Assembly (NCBI GenBank): GCA_021773555.1
Contig: JAJFKA010000027.1
Coordinates: 1 to 64,000 of the forward strand
Source: Gammaproteobacteria bacterium
Lineage (GTDB): Bacteria > Pseudomonadota > Gammaproteobacteria > Pseudomonadales > Azotimanducaceae
Direction: 5' to 3'
DNA: 64,000 nucleotides
A program made the position numbers and the translations under genes. This document shows positions 8,685 through 18,783 of this stretch, piece by piece; position 1 is the stretch's first letter; each line of letters starts with the position of its first letter. Below the pieces are notes generated by a model, which was given only the letters and a program-made list of their open reading frames with translations, searched no databases and was not told the origin of the DNA.

Positions 8685-11600
8685 ATGAAAATGTTGATAA
8701 AAGCACTCAAATGCATCTGCCTGACGGGATGTCTGTTTCCAATAGCTTCACTCGCTGAAGTTACCCTGGACGGATCAATGGGTGGAACCGCCGGACAGCT
8801 CGTCGGTTCTGGTAACGGTTTTACCTACGATATTACCCAGGAGCTCGGTACTCGCAGCGGCGAAAATTTATTTCATAGCTTCAACGTATTCGATGTCGCT
8901 AATGCGGAGCACGCGAATTTCTCCGGAGACTTAGGCATTGCCAATATCGTCGCTCGTATCAGCGGCGGTCTTGGATCAACCATTGATGGGCGCGTCTCTT
9001 CTTCCATCTCCGGTGCCTCACTGTGGCTGGTCAATCCCGCGGGCTTTGCTTTTGGAAACGGCGCCGTGGTTGATGTAAATGGGACATTTCACCTGAGCAC
9101 GGCTGAATTTGTCGCTTTTACTGACGGCGCCAGATTCTACGCAGATATAGCGGAGGACTCAGTATTGACGACTGCACCCATTGTGGGGTTTGGATTCATC
9201 GGCAGTGGTCGCCCGCAAGGCGACGTCTCGTTCAACAGCGACCCGGCAGGACCGCCCGGCGAGACAGCAGCGACTAGCCAGAATCTTAACGTGTCTGCGG
9301 ATTCGATCACTATCAATGAGATGGATCTGTATACCCGGGAGTTAGAACTTGCAGGTGGTGATGTGACCGTTCGTGACTCGTTTGCGCTTAGTTTCGATGG
9401 AACCATATTTATATCCGGTGGTGATTTCGTTGCCGTGAATTCGGTTGTATTGACGACCGGAGGCGAAGGTGAAATTGATGTCGATACCGATTCGTTAAGT
9501 CTTCTTGGCGAGGGTGAAGGGGGCTCCAGTCGTATGCAGACAGGCAGCGTTAACTTCAGTGCCGGTGATATTAATATCAATACCGGACAGCTATTGCTGT
9601 CTGAAAGCGCCAGCTTGAAATCTTCCTCAGGCCGCGATTTCAGTGGCGGTGATATTAATATCGTGGCAGAAACAGTTGTGATTGAGCATCAAAGTAGTAT
9701 CAATCTGGAAGCCGGTGAAGACAGCACAGCTGGTTTCCTCGATATCAAAACCGGTGACATTCTGATTACTGACGAATCTACCCTGAATACTTCCAGTGAA
9801 TTTGCCAACGGAATTGCGGGAGCGATTTTCATTGAGGCCACGGGTGATTTCGAACTCTCTGCTGCCAGTACCCTGCTCGCCACATCAGCAATATCCGGGA
9901 CAGGTGGAGCGGTGGTTATCGGCGCAGAAAACATTGCAGTTCTCGAGGGTGCGTCAATCGATATTGAGACTTCAGGCTCTGACGATTCTGGTGTGGCGAT
10001 TCTTCGGGCCAACAATGAAATCGCCATTGATTCGTCGAGCATCAATGGTAGTAGCAGCGGCGCGGGTCGTGGAGGATTCATCAATCTCAATGCCGCGATT
10101 GTGAATATCAGGGACGCTGATTTGGACGCTTTCGCACTGGATTCAGGGTTCGGTGGTGCAATATTCATTGATGCGGGTGTCATCGACATAGGTGGCGCGA
10201 CGAGTATTGATGTGGCGTCGTTTGGTACTGATGGGAGTGCTGGATCTGCGGGAGAAATTGGTCTGAGCGGTGAGTCGATCCTCATCGACGAAGGTACCGT
10301 GATCAATCTTAATTCGTTCGGTGGAGGTGACGGAGGTACCCTGCGAATAGACGGTGGTGATGTTTCATTGCAGAACGCGACAGTGGTTGCGCTGGCCCTG
10401 AGTACCGGGTCTGGTGGCGAAATCGAGGTGAATGCGAGAAGCCTTCATATTGGTGAGAACTCGGTGTTCAGTGCTACCGCCCGGGGTAGTGGTAATGCCG
10501 GTATTGTGAATTTCACGGGCACGGATTCGGTACTGATTGATGGGGGTTCGAAAATTTTCCTGCGCTCGTTCGGTCAAGGTTCCGGCGGCGACCTGACGAT
10601 TACCGGAGCAGACGTCGTCCTCGGTGATATGCAGGTGCGCGCCGAGGCAGTGGACCAGGGGGATGCCGGGCTCGTTCGGTTACTGTCGAGCAGACTCGTG
10701 CTGAGTGGTACCAACATTGATGCGTCAACATTCGCTGAAGGTAGCGGGGGCAGCGTCCGCATCCAGGCAAATGACGTCGAAATTATTGATGGTGCGACCA
10801 TCGATGTGATCGCCCAGCCAGGCAGCAGCGGCGTGGGCGGAGACGTGACAATCGAGGCAGGCAGGCTACTCATTCAAGGTATCGTCGACGGGGAAAATCA
10901 GGGTGGCGGTGGCATCTTTGCGGATGCCGCAGGCTCCGGTGATGGGGGGGAGATATCGATTCTGGCTGACCAGTTTATTCTGGATCACGCGTCAGTTAAC
11001 TCGGGAACGGGGGGTCAGGGTAATGGTGGATTTATCAGCATCGCCGGCCAGGAATTTTTGATGCAAGGTGGCTTTTTGAATGCCACGGCATTCGGCAGTG
11101 GCGCTGGTGGCGATATCTCACTGGGCTCGGATATCGTTACCATCACGGCCGGTGCTGACATCAGCGCGCAGGCGCAGGCAGAGGGTAGTGGCGGTAGCAT
11201 TCAGGTCAATGCAAACAGTTTTACGCTGTCGGATGGCGCGTTTCTTCAAATCAACTCAGAAGGTTCAGGCAACGGGGGAGATATTGTGGTCACTGCCCCC
11301 CTGATTGATATCGATGGAGGCAGACTTTCCGCTTCGGCACGTGGTGCAGGCAATGCCGGATTTGTCCTGCTTGATGGCGGTCGCTTTGCCGACAGCACAG
11401 TTTTGATCAGGAACGGCAGTGTTATCGACTCAGAATCCTCCGGTACGGGTTTTGGCGGTGAAATACTGATTACCGCTGATCGGGTCAACGTAAACTCGGG
11501 CTCCCTGCTCACGGTTGAAGCCTTTGCCGAGGGTACCGGAGGCGATATACAAATTGGTTCCGGCGTGGAGCAATTGGCGGATCGGATTTTTGTTCTGGAA

Positions 11601-13766
11601 GGCAAGGGCACTGTGATGCTCGATAACACCTCACTCACCGCCTCTGCACAAGGGAAGGGCGATGGTGGATTTATCCAAATCGCTGGTACGCAGGTACTGA
11701 TCGATAATCAAAGCGGTATTCTTTCAGATACATCAGGTTCAGGAACGGGCGGTGAAATACTGTTAACCGGAACCGATATAACGATCAGCGGTGGAGCTTT
11801 TTTAACCGTTGAGGCCGGGGGCGAGGGCAGAGGTGGTGATATTCTGATTGGTTCCAGTTTGAACCTCCGTGAAGATGGTGTGTTTGACCTTACCGGCATC
11901 GGCAAGGTCACGCTAAATGACGCGTTTATTACAGCCTCCACGAGCGGCTCCGGCGACGCCGGTTATGTTCGGATCGCAGCAGCTGACATACAGCAGCTTA
12001 ACAACTCTAAGGTATTTTCCACCACGGAAGGAAGCGGCAATGGCGGGGAGATTTTATTGCAGGCGGACAATATTCTGATAGCTGCAACGACGGGCCTTTC
12101 TGTCAATGCCCGGGGTGAGGGTTCTGGTGGATTCGTCGACATTCAGGGTGGCCAGCTTGAACTCGCGGGTGGATTTATCGCATCAAGCGTTTTAGGCAGC
12201 GGTGATGGCGGCGATGTACGCATCAACACAGCCTCAGTCACCATGTCCGACGCTGCAGTGATTGGCTCCAATGTGTTCGGGTCAGGCGATGGTGGTGGTG
12301 TTCACATCACCACGGGGGACTTCCAGGCGAGCGGTGGTTCGCGAATTCTGGCGGCGGCGTTCGACGGCACCGGTAGTTCCGGATTTGTTCGTATCGATGC
12401 AGACAATACCCTGCTTGATGACAGTCGTCTGGTGGTGAGTACCCTGACGTCAGGAAACGCGGGTACCGTTGTGATCGCTGGTGGTACGCTGACGGTTCGA
12501 AATGAAGGCGGATTGCTGGCAGATACATTTGCTTCAGGTGACAGCGGGCAGGTGTTCGTTGACGTCGATAGTGTGACTGTCGAGAGCACCGGTCAGATTG
12601 CCTCGCGGACATTTGGCTCTGGTCTCGGTGGGGAAATCCGAATCCGCGGCTCGAGTCTGGTACTGCAGGATGGGGGATCTATTCTGGCGACGTCCCAGGG
12701 CAGCGCAACGGGCGGCGATGTCCAGCTTGATGTCACCGATGTGACAATTACCAGCGGTGGGAACATCAACGTCTCGACGACAGCGCCGGATGGCGGAGAT
12801 CCCGCGGGAATTACCGGTGATGCTGGCACTGTGAGCATCGCTGGTGCGAACTCGCTGACAATCAGCAATGGAGGGCACATCCTGCTTGAGACCGAAACCC
12901 GGGGAACTGGCGGGTTCCTGCTTGCCGATGCAGACAACATCAGTATTTCCGATGGTGGATTTATCACTGGCACTGCGTTTGGCGATGGCGATGCAGGTTC
13001 ACTGGTTCTGATCGGCGATACGTTCACGCTCTCTGGTGGCCTGATTGAGTCAGATACGACCGGGCAGGGCATTGGCGGTGACATATCTCTCGCCGCAAAC
13101 AATCTCAGTCTCCAGCAGGGTACGATCATTTCTACCTCCGCTACAGGTATCGCAGATGGTGGCAGTGTGACATTGCAGGTTGCAGATACCCTTAACGTAC
13201 TGGATTCTGAAGTGACCACAAGATCTGAACTGGCGGGTGGTGGCAACGTCGACATTAATGTTGTCAAAACCATCCGCCTGGATAGCTCCACGATTACGGC
13301 CACCGCCAACGGTCAGCTGGTCAACAGCGACGGCGGCAATATCTTCATTGATCCTGTGTTGTTCACCATGCGGAAAAGTGAAATTTCAGCCAATGCAGTG
13401 GTCGGCGCAGGCGGCAATATTCTCCTGGTAGCTGAAAATTTTATCGTTGATACAGAGAGTAGTATTACCGCGAGTTCACAGCGCGGAATTGATGGAACTG
13501 TTGAAATTGAGTCCGCCAACGACACCGTGAACCCCGATACCGAGTCCCTGGCCACAGATTTTCAGGATCTGCCTGATTTCCTGTCGAACGACTGCACTGC
13601 GCCTGTGTTACAAAAACGCAGTTATCTTGTGATCGAAAATCTGAATCCGGTGCAGAGTGATCCGACTGATTATCTTCACGCAGAGGTGCCGGAAGAGAAC
13701 ATCGGAGGCAGTTTGGATACTTCGTCGCTGATGAAATTGACAATAGCCGCTATAAGGCCCTGCTGA
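8685..13766 (+). CDS. TpsA-type filamentous haemagglutinin-like secreted exoprotein
   Basis: About 1693 residues from 8685. The open frame reaches back to 8478. ATG codons at 8664, 8685 and 8691 all precede a good signal peptide (IKALKCICLTGCLFPIASLA); 8691 has the best-placed AGG. The N-terminal TPS secretion domain is clear: GENLFHSFNVFDV, ARISGGLGSTIDGRV and LWLVNPAGFAFGNGAVVDVNG, the last being the NPNG-type motif. The rest is a Gly/Ser/Asp-rich beta-helix of GSGDGGDI-like repeats, including two 98-residue units. The C-terminus has an isolated Cys (SNDCTAPVLQKRSYLVIENL) resembling the tail of cyanobacterial CHAT-linked haemagglutinins. It is probably secreted by the TpsB gene 250 bp upstream and may act in adhesion or aggregation. 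No toxin domain is recognised at the C-terminus. Confidence 0.92.
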   Translation: MKMLIKALKCICLTGCLFPIASLAEVTLDGSMGGTAGQLVGSGNGFTYDITQELGTRSGENLFHSFNVFDVANAEHANFSGDLGIANIVARISGGLGSTIDGRVSSSISGASLWLVNPAGFAFGNGAVVDVNGTFHLSTAEFVAFTDGARFYADIAEDSVLTTAPIVGFGFIGSGRPQGDVSFNSDPAGPPGETAATSQNLNVSADSITINEMDLYTRELELAGGDVTVRDSFALSFDGTIFISGGDFVAVNSVVLTTGGEGEIDVDTDSLSLLGEGEGGSSRMQTGSVNFSAGDININTGQLLLSESASLKSSSGRDFSGGDINIVAETVVIEHQSSINLEAGEDSTAGFLDIKTGDILITDESTLNTSSEFANGIAGAIFIEATGDFELSAASTLLATSAISGTGGAVVIGAENIAVLEGASIDIETSGSDDSGVAILRANNEIAIDSSSINGSSSGAGRGGFINLNAAIVNIRDADLDAFALDSGFGGAIFIDAGVIDIGGATSIDVASFGTDGSAGSAGEIGLSGESILIDEGTVINLNSFGGGDGGTLRIDGGDVSLQNATVVALALSTGSGGEIEVNARSLHIGENSVFSATARGSGNAGIVNFTGTDSVLIDGGSKIFLRSFGQGSGGDLTITGADVVLGDMQVRAEAVDQGDAGLVRLLSSRLVLSGTNIDASTFAEGSGGSVRIQANDVEIIDGATIDVIAQPGSSGVGGDVTIEAGRLLIQGIVDGENQGGGGIFADAAGSGDGGEISILADQFILDHASVNSGTGGQGNGGFISIAGQEFLMQGGFLNATAFGSGAGGDISLGSDIVTITAGADISAQAQAEGSGGSIQVNANSFTLSDGAFLQINSEGSGNGGDIVVTAPLIDIDGGRLSASARGAGNAGFVLLDGGRFADSTVLIRNGSVIDSESSGTGFGGEILITADRVNVNSGSLLTVEAFAEGTGGDIQIGSGVEQLADRIFVLEGKGTVMLDNTSLTASAQGKGDGGFIQIAGTQVLIDNQSGILSDTSGSGTGGEILLTGTDITISGGAFLTVEAGGEGRGGDILIGSSLNLREDGVFDLTGIGKVTLNDAFITASTSGSGDAGYVRIAAADIQQLNNSKVFSTTEGSGNGGEILLQADNILIAATTGLSVNARGEGSGGFVDIQGGQLELAGGFIASSVLGSGDGGDVRINTASVTMSDAAVIGSNVFGSGDGGGVHITTGDFQASGGSRILAAAFDGTGSSGFVRIDADNTLLDDSRLVVSTLTSGNAGTVVIAGGTLTVRNEGGLLADTFASGDSGQVFVDVDSVTVESTGQIASRTFGSGLGGEIRIRGSSLVLQDGGSILATSQGSATGGDVQLDVTDVTITSGGNINVSTTAPDGGDPAGITGDAGTVSIAGANSLTISNGGHILLETETRGTGGFLLADADNISISDGGFITGTAFGDGDAGSLVLIGDTFTLSGGLIESDTTGQGIGGDISLAANNLSLQQGTIISTSATGIADGGSVTLQVADTLNVLDSEVTTRSELAGGGNVDINVVKTIRLDSSTITATANGQLVNSDGGNIFIDPVLFTMRKSEISANAVVGAGGNILLVAENFIVDTESSITASSQRGIDGTVEIESANDTVNPDTESLATDFQDLPDFLSNDCTAPVLQKRSYLVIENLNPVQSDPTDYLHAEVPEENIGGSLDTSSLMKLTIAAIRPC
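11463..12050 (+). repeat. Two tandem 98-residue repeats inside the TpsA exoprotein
   Basis: Two in-frame units of exactly 294 bp (11463-11756 and 11757-12050) give aligned protein blocks. Each runs from an ILIT/ILLT strand through LTVEA, EGxGGDI, IG, a longer loop (VEQLADRIFVLEGKG against LREDGVFDLTGIG), TASxxGxGD and ends GSGxGGE. A third, divergent unit begins at 12051 (ILLQADN). The 98-residue spacing is read directly. Most of the remaining beta-helix is built from shorter units, so this block looks like a recent internal duplication. Confidence 0.8.
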
Positions 13767-13874
13767 AACTGTGTTCCGCGTGTGCTTTGAGGCAACTGAA
13801 CCGGTCTTACCGGGCAGGCTGATCCTGGGGAGAAAGTATGCTGTTAAGAAAGGACTTTAGTAAGAAAGGTGAAA

Positions 13875-13950
13875 TGGAGCGGGAAACGAGATTCGAACTC
13901 GCGACCCCAACCTTGGCAAGGTTGTGCTCTACCAACTGAGCTATTCCCGC
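13875..13950 (-). tRNA. tRNA-Gly (anticodon GCC)
   Basis: The reverse strand folds as a complete cloverleaf. The acceptor stem pairs GCGGGAA with TTCCCGC, the D arm contains AGCTCAGTTGGTAGAGC, the anticodon stem is CAACC/GGTTG around loop TTGCCAA (anticodon GCC), and the T arm has GTTCGAATC. The 3' CCA is encoded (TGG at 13875-13877). It lies 114 bp downstream of tRNA-Glu on the same strand and is probably in the same transcript. Confidence 0.97.
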
Positions 13951-14034
13951 TTTGTCTGGCTTAAACGCTTTGCGCCTGGTTAAACTGGACTTCATTCCTG
14001 GTAAACCATTTTGGCAAGCATTCCAGTGTTCTGC

Positions 14035-14062
14035 AATGTGCATTCCAAAATGTGCATTCCAA
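14035..14062. repeat. 14-bp tandem duplication between the two tRNA genes
   Basis: AATGTGCATTCCAA occurs twice in perfect tandem (14035-14048 and 14049-14062), ending two bases before the encoded CCA of tRNA-Glu. It lies in the spacer that must be removed when the tRNA-Glu/tRNA-Gly transcript is processed. Confidence 0.85.
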
Positions 14063-14064
14063 AA

Positions 14065-14140
<76 letters not shown>

Positions 14141-14161
14141 AGGCAACGATTGAAGGCGCGA

Positions 14162-14190
14162 ATTCTATGTATCTTCTCTGCTCTCGTCAA
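14162..14190 (-). promoter_or_regulatory. Sigma-70 promoter of the tRNA-Glu/tRNA-Gly unit
   Basis: Read on the reverse strand: TTGACG (-35, at 14185-14190), a 17-bp spacer and TAGAAT (-10, at 14162-14167), followed by a GC-rich discriminator (CGCGCC) before the likely start near 14155. GC-rich discriminators are usual for stable-RNA promoters under stringent control. The tRNA 5' end is about 15 bases further on. Confidence 0.85.
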
Positions 14191-14303
14191 GCGCGGGGCG
14201 CGATTGTTTGGCTGGTTATCAGTCGTTGTGTTCTGTCGATTGGATTTGACAGCTTCTCGTAAATTATCTAATTTTGAATGATCAAAAAATGGGAGTAGTT
14301 GCC

Positions 14304-14447
14304 ATGGCGGAAAACAAAGAGGATAAATCCGAGGAACGTCGGACGGGGCCTGAAGATCGCCGGAAGGATGAAGACCGCCGTGGTGAAGGCCGGGTTGTTA
14401 CCGAAGATGAAAGCAGGCGAAAGAATCCCAACCGTAGAGATAAATGA
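14304..14447 (+). CDS. Small, highly charged hypothetical protein
   Basis: A 47-residue open frame starting MAENKEDKSEERR and ending NPNRRDK. GGGAG lies 8 bases before the ATG at 14304; an upstream in-frame ATG at 14289 would add five residues. Well over half the residues are charged (RR, ED and KD clusters), with no hydrophobic core, membrane span or cysteine, so it is probably disordered. It stands alone between the tRNA promoter and the convergent frmA-type gene. I do not recognise the family. The ribosome-binding site and coherent charge pattern favour a real gene. Confidence 0.55.
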   Translation: MAENKEDKSEERRTGPEDRRKDEDRRGEGRVVTEDESRRKNPNRRDK

Positions 14448-14502
14448 TACCGGATGGACGCGCTAATTAAATGACTTTGATCAGCGCTTCTCTGGTAAAC
14501 AT

Positions 14503-15648
<1,146 letters not shown>

Positions 15649-15666
15649 TTATTACCTGAACAGGGA

Positions 15667-17694
15667 CTAAAACTCGACCCCTATGCCGAGGAACAGGGAC
15701 CGGGGTTCACCGATAAAGTAGCGTTCATTGCCAAAGGCCAGGTCAGCACGTTCGGCATAATCAGCGTTGGTCAGATTTGTCAGCCTGGCGGATACCGACC
15801 AATGCGAGGCGAAATCAATGTTCAGCCGCAGATTGATAAGGTCGTGCCCCGGGTATTGGCGGGTGTTCTCCGGATCCAGATAGTATTCACCCAGATGTAC
15901 CCATTCGAGCTCTGTACGTACACTGGAATTAACAATCCACTGCAGATTGGCAGAGCCCATACTCCGCGGTGCTGTGTCGATATCGTTACCTGCCAGCGGC
16001 GCGGAGCTTAAGCGTGGATTATTGTCGTATTCATGCCGCGCATAACTCCAGAAAAAGTTAGCGGTCAGGTTCTTTGCCAGATCCGTATGGGCGGTGATTT
16101 CAATGCCACGATGGGAGGTTTCACCGTTGTCGATATTGGCGCGGCTGGTATCCCGAAAAATAAAATTCTCCTTGCGCATGTAATAACCCGATAGCGCATA
16201 GTCAAATCCTCCGAGATTGCCGCGAAATCCCAGCTCGAAACTGTCCAGTGACTCAGAGTGAATTTCACTCACTGATTGATTCGCCTGCAATCGATAAAGT
16301 TCAGTCGCCTGTGGCGCCCGGAAGCCACGAGCCACCTGTATATGCAACTGGTGATCTGGGTGAAACTGGTAAACCAAACCCAGTTTGGGTGAGAAGTTAG
16401 TAAAAGTGTCATCACGGTCCGCGGGTCGATTGAATCGACATCCACCAAAACCACAGGCACTTCCGTCTGGCTTGCGTCTGCCATCTGTCAGCTTGTTGTC
16501 ATATTCATAAGCCAGCCATTCATACCGAGCGCCAAGGGTGACCTCTGCATTTGCACCCACGCCAAACTGGTATTGGCCGAAGACTGCGGCAGTTTTTGCA
16601 TCTACGTCGTAGTGGTAGTGCGCCCCGGCCGGAATCGTTGCAACCAGAAATGCGCTACCGGTGGTTGGGTTCGCCTGTGTTTCCTTCAGAAATCCACGGG
16701 TGACTTCACCGTCAAAACCGGCTAACCAGTCCATGGCGGGCGCGAAACTCAACTGCAGACCGACACTGCGCTGACCGTTTTCTTCCTTCGCCTGCCCCGG
16801 CAGAAAATGCTGCAGGAAATCCATGTCTGCATAACGGGCATAGGGTGTTAATACCAGGCTTCCGTGGGTGGTGTCCCTGGTCATGCGAGATTGAAGGCGC
16901 AGGGAGCGGGCATCCCGATAGGCTTCCGGGTTTGGATTATCCCTCTTCAGTCCATTGAACTTGTACGCGCGCGGCGCCTGGACGAAACCGGAGGTTTCCT
17001 GGTTGAGGTTGGAGGCAGATACGGTGGTTGTGGTATCGAATCCACCGAGGCGGGTTTGATACTTGGTGGTTAGTTTCTGTTGCCCATACCCCGAGGCATC
17101 TTTATAGCCCCCATCCGAAGTACCGCTGAAATCCAGACGCCAGTTGTCTCGCGCTGTCGCTAATTTGAGCCGATTGTATTCATGAGGACCCGATTCCCAA
17201 CGCAGATTTGTTTCAGGATTCTCCCGAATGCGTGGTGTGATGACGTTGATTAAGCCGTGCATTGCGTTTGAACCGTGAAACGCAGACCCGGGCCCTTTGA
17301 TAACCTCGATCTGTTCTGCCATTTCACTGTGGGATTCGAACAGTTCGTTGACGTTGCAGAAACCTGCGGCTCGAAGTGGAACGCCGTCTTGTGCCATCAG
17401 AAAAGCACCACAACCGCCCGCACCGGTGAGCACCGGAGAACGGATGGCCGTGAGGTGTTCCTGACCGTTGCCACGACTGATCCACGCGCCAGACACCCGC
17501 TGCATGATCTCGTTGATATGCGTGTGGCTAACGTCATCGAGGGCGTCTTTGCGCAAAACGCCAACGCTACTCGCGAGTTCTCCGGCAGCTTGATCCACAC
17601 GAGATGCAGTGACAACAATCTCCTCAAGGGGGTTGGCAGAGCCGATTTGAGCGAACGCCCACATTGCTATCAGGGTTAATGATTTCAGTCGCAT
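15667..17694 (-). CDS. TonB-dependent outer-membrane receptor
   Basis: About 675 residues from the ATG at 17694, chosen because MRLKSLTLIAMWAFAQIGSA reads as a signal peptide; the open frame begins at 17775. The mature protein starts with the TonB-box-like EEIVVTASR. The plug follows (SVGVLRKDAL, AIRSPVLTGAGGCGAFL, IEVIKGPGSAFHGSNAMHGLINVITP) and then a full barrel with FSPKLGLVYQF, RGFRAPQATELYRLQ and a terminal SLFLGIGVEF. It imports an unknown ligand using TonB energy. Paired cysteines occur in the plug (GGCGAFL ... GFCNVNEL) and in an outer loop (SACGFGGCRF), suggesting disulfides. The gene lies 54 bp upstream of frmA on the same strand, but joint function is not shown. Confidence 0.93.
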   Translation of the reverse strand: MRLKSLTLIAMWAFAQIGSANPLEEIVVTASRVDQAAGELASSVGVLRKDALDDVSHTHINEIMQRVSGAWISRGNGQEHLTAIRSPVLTGAGGCGAFLMAQDGVPLRAAGFCNVNELFESHSEMAEQIEVIKGPGSAFHGSNAMHGLINVITPRIRENPETNLRWESGPHEYNRLKLATARDNWRLDFSGTSDGGYKDASGYGQQKLTTKYQTRLGGFDTTTTVSASNLNQETSGFVQAPRAYKFNGLKRDNPNPEAYRDARSLRLQSRMTRDTTHGSLVLTPYARYADMDFLQHFLPGQAKEENGQRSVGLQLSFAPAMDWLAGFDGEVTRGFLKETQANPTTGSAFLVATIPAGAHYHYDVDAKTAAVFGQYQFGVGANAEVTLGARYEWLAYEYDNKLTDGRRKPDGSACGFGGCRFNRPADRDDTFTNFSPKLGLVYQFHPDHQLHIQVARGFRAPQATELYRLQANQSVSEIHSESLDSFELGFRGNLGGFDYALSGYYMRKENFIFRDTSRANIDNGETSHRGIEITAHTDLAKNLTANFFWSYARHEYDNNPRLSSAPLAGNDIDTAPRSMGSANLQWIVNSSVRTELEWVHLGEYYLDPENTRQYPGHDLINLRLNIDFASHWSVSARLTNLTNADYAERADLAFGNERYFIGEPRSLFLGIGVEF

Positions 17695-17932
17695 AGATTT
17701 TGCTGAAGTTTGCACCGCTGCGACTTTACCCAAGTTCCTTGGTGCTGGGAACCTTTTGGTTCGTTGTAGCGGCATATGGAGGGTCGACGCCTGGAGGTTT
17801 GCGGGTGTTCAATCGCGTATTTATCCGGCAAGTTGTACCGCTCACGCAGGGCAGCTAGTGAAATATTGACAAATGATCCCTTATCAAGTGAACTGAAGCG
17901 CTTGCAAAGCCCGTAATCGGGAGCCTTGGGCC

Positions 17933-18751
17933 ATGGTTGATAATACGGCGACGAAAAGTCGGCCGGAATATGTGACGACTTACACTCCGTCCTTACTGGA
18001 ATCGCTGCCGCGAGGCGTCCAGCGTAAAACGCTGGGTATTACGGAAGATAATCTGCCCTTCAAGGGCCTGGATATCTGGAATGCCTATGAGTTTACCTGG
18101 CTCAATAGCAAGGGTAAGCCGGAAGTGGCGATGGCTCAGTTCCAGATCCCTGGAAAATCTCCAAATCTGATTGAGTCGAAATCCCTAAAACTCTATCTGG
18201 GTTCCTACAGCAATACGCCTTTTAAGCATCGCAACGAGGTGATTACCACGCTGGAGTCCGATCTGACTCTGGCCGTGCGAGCACCAGTGAGTGTCTCACT
18301 CATGGCACCGGATCACGTTCAACATGAAGGTCTGGGGCTGCTTGTGGGAAATAGTCTTGATGCCATCGACACCGAGATTTCAGATTACTACTGGAATCCT
18401 GATTTCCTTGAGATTGAAAGCAGTACCATCGTCAGGGAGTCGGTGTACACACACTTGTTCAAGTCGCTATGCCCGATGACAGGTCAGCCGGATGTTGCCA
18501 GCATCCTGATCCAGTACAACGGCAACAGCATCAGCCACGAAGGGCTGCTCAAGTATCTGATTTCATATCGGGAGCATGCGGAGTTTGCGGAACAGGTCAC
18601 CGAGCGTATTTTTGTCGATATCAGCAATCGATGTATGCCTGAACGCCTGGGTGTAAGTGCCCGGTTCGCGCGAAGGGGAGGTATTGATATCAATTCCCAC
18701 CGCACCCATGAGGAAGCGCTGCCAGCGGAAGTCAGAGTCTGGCGCCAGTAG
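17933..18751 (+). CDS. queF: NADPH-dependent 7-cyano-7-deazaguanine reductase QueF
   Basis: A 272-residue bimodular (long-form) QueF, which reduces preQ0 to preQ1 in queuosine synthesis. Seen: the substrate-side motif LIESKSLKLYLGSYSNT (Glu81), the catalytic Cys180 in SLCPMTGQPD with Asp187 as the acid, and the later His-Glu of ISHEGLL. Length and the bimodular layout match E. coli-type enzymes. GGGAG is 9 bases upstream of the ATG. A perfect TTGACA lies at 17866-17871, but the expected -10 region is poor. No preQ1 riboswitch is visible, and other queuosine genes are not adjacent. Confidence 0.96.
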   Translation: MVDNTATKSRPEYVTTYTPSLLESLPRGVQRKTLGITEDNLPFKGLDIWNAYEFTWLNSKGKPEVAMAQFQIPGKSPNLIESKSLKLYLGSYSNTPFKHRNEVITTLESDLTLAVRAPVSVSLMAPDHVQHEGLGLLVGNSLDAIDTEISDYYWNPDFLEIESSTIVRESVYTHLFKSLCPMTGQPDVASILIQYNGNSISHEGLLKYLISYREHAEFAEQVTERIFVDISNRCMPERLGVSARFARRGGIDINSHRTHEEALPAEVRVWRQ

Positions 18752-18783
18752 CACAAGCATCATAGCCCCTGGCACGATACCCA

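Noticed and set aside
9689-13309. Several long open frames antisense to the TpsA gene (for example 9689-10306 and 12593-13309)
   Set aside because: They are Ser/Pro-rich mirror images of the Gly/Asp-rich repeat coding, without ribosome-binding sites or protein-like character.
13807-14043. 78-residue reverse-strand open frame containing AGIAQLVEHNLAKVGVASSNLVSRS
   Set aside because: It is the translation of the tRNA-Gly gene and its flanks, a well-known false annotation.
17821-17932. A preQ1 riboswitch ahead of queF
   Set aside because: No preQ1-type hairpin and A-rich tail is visible; only a good -35 box (TTGACA at 17866) with a poor -10.
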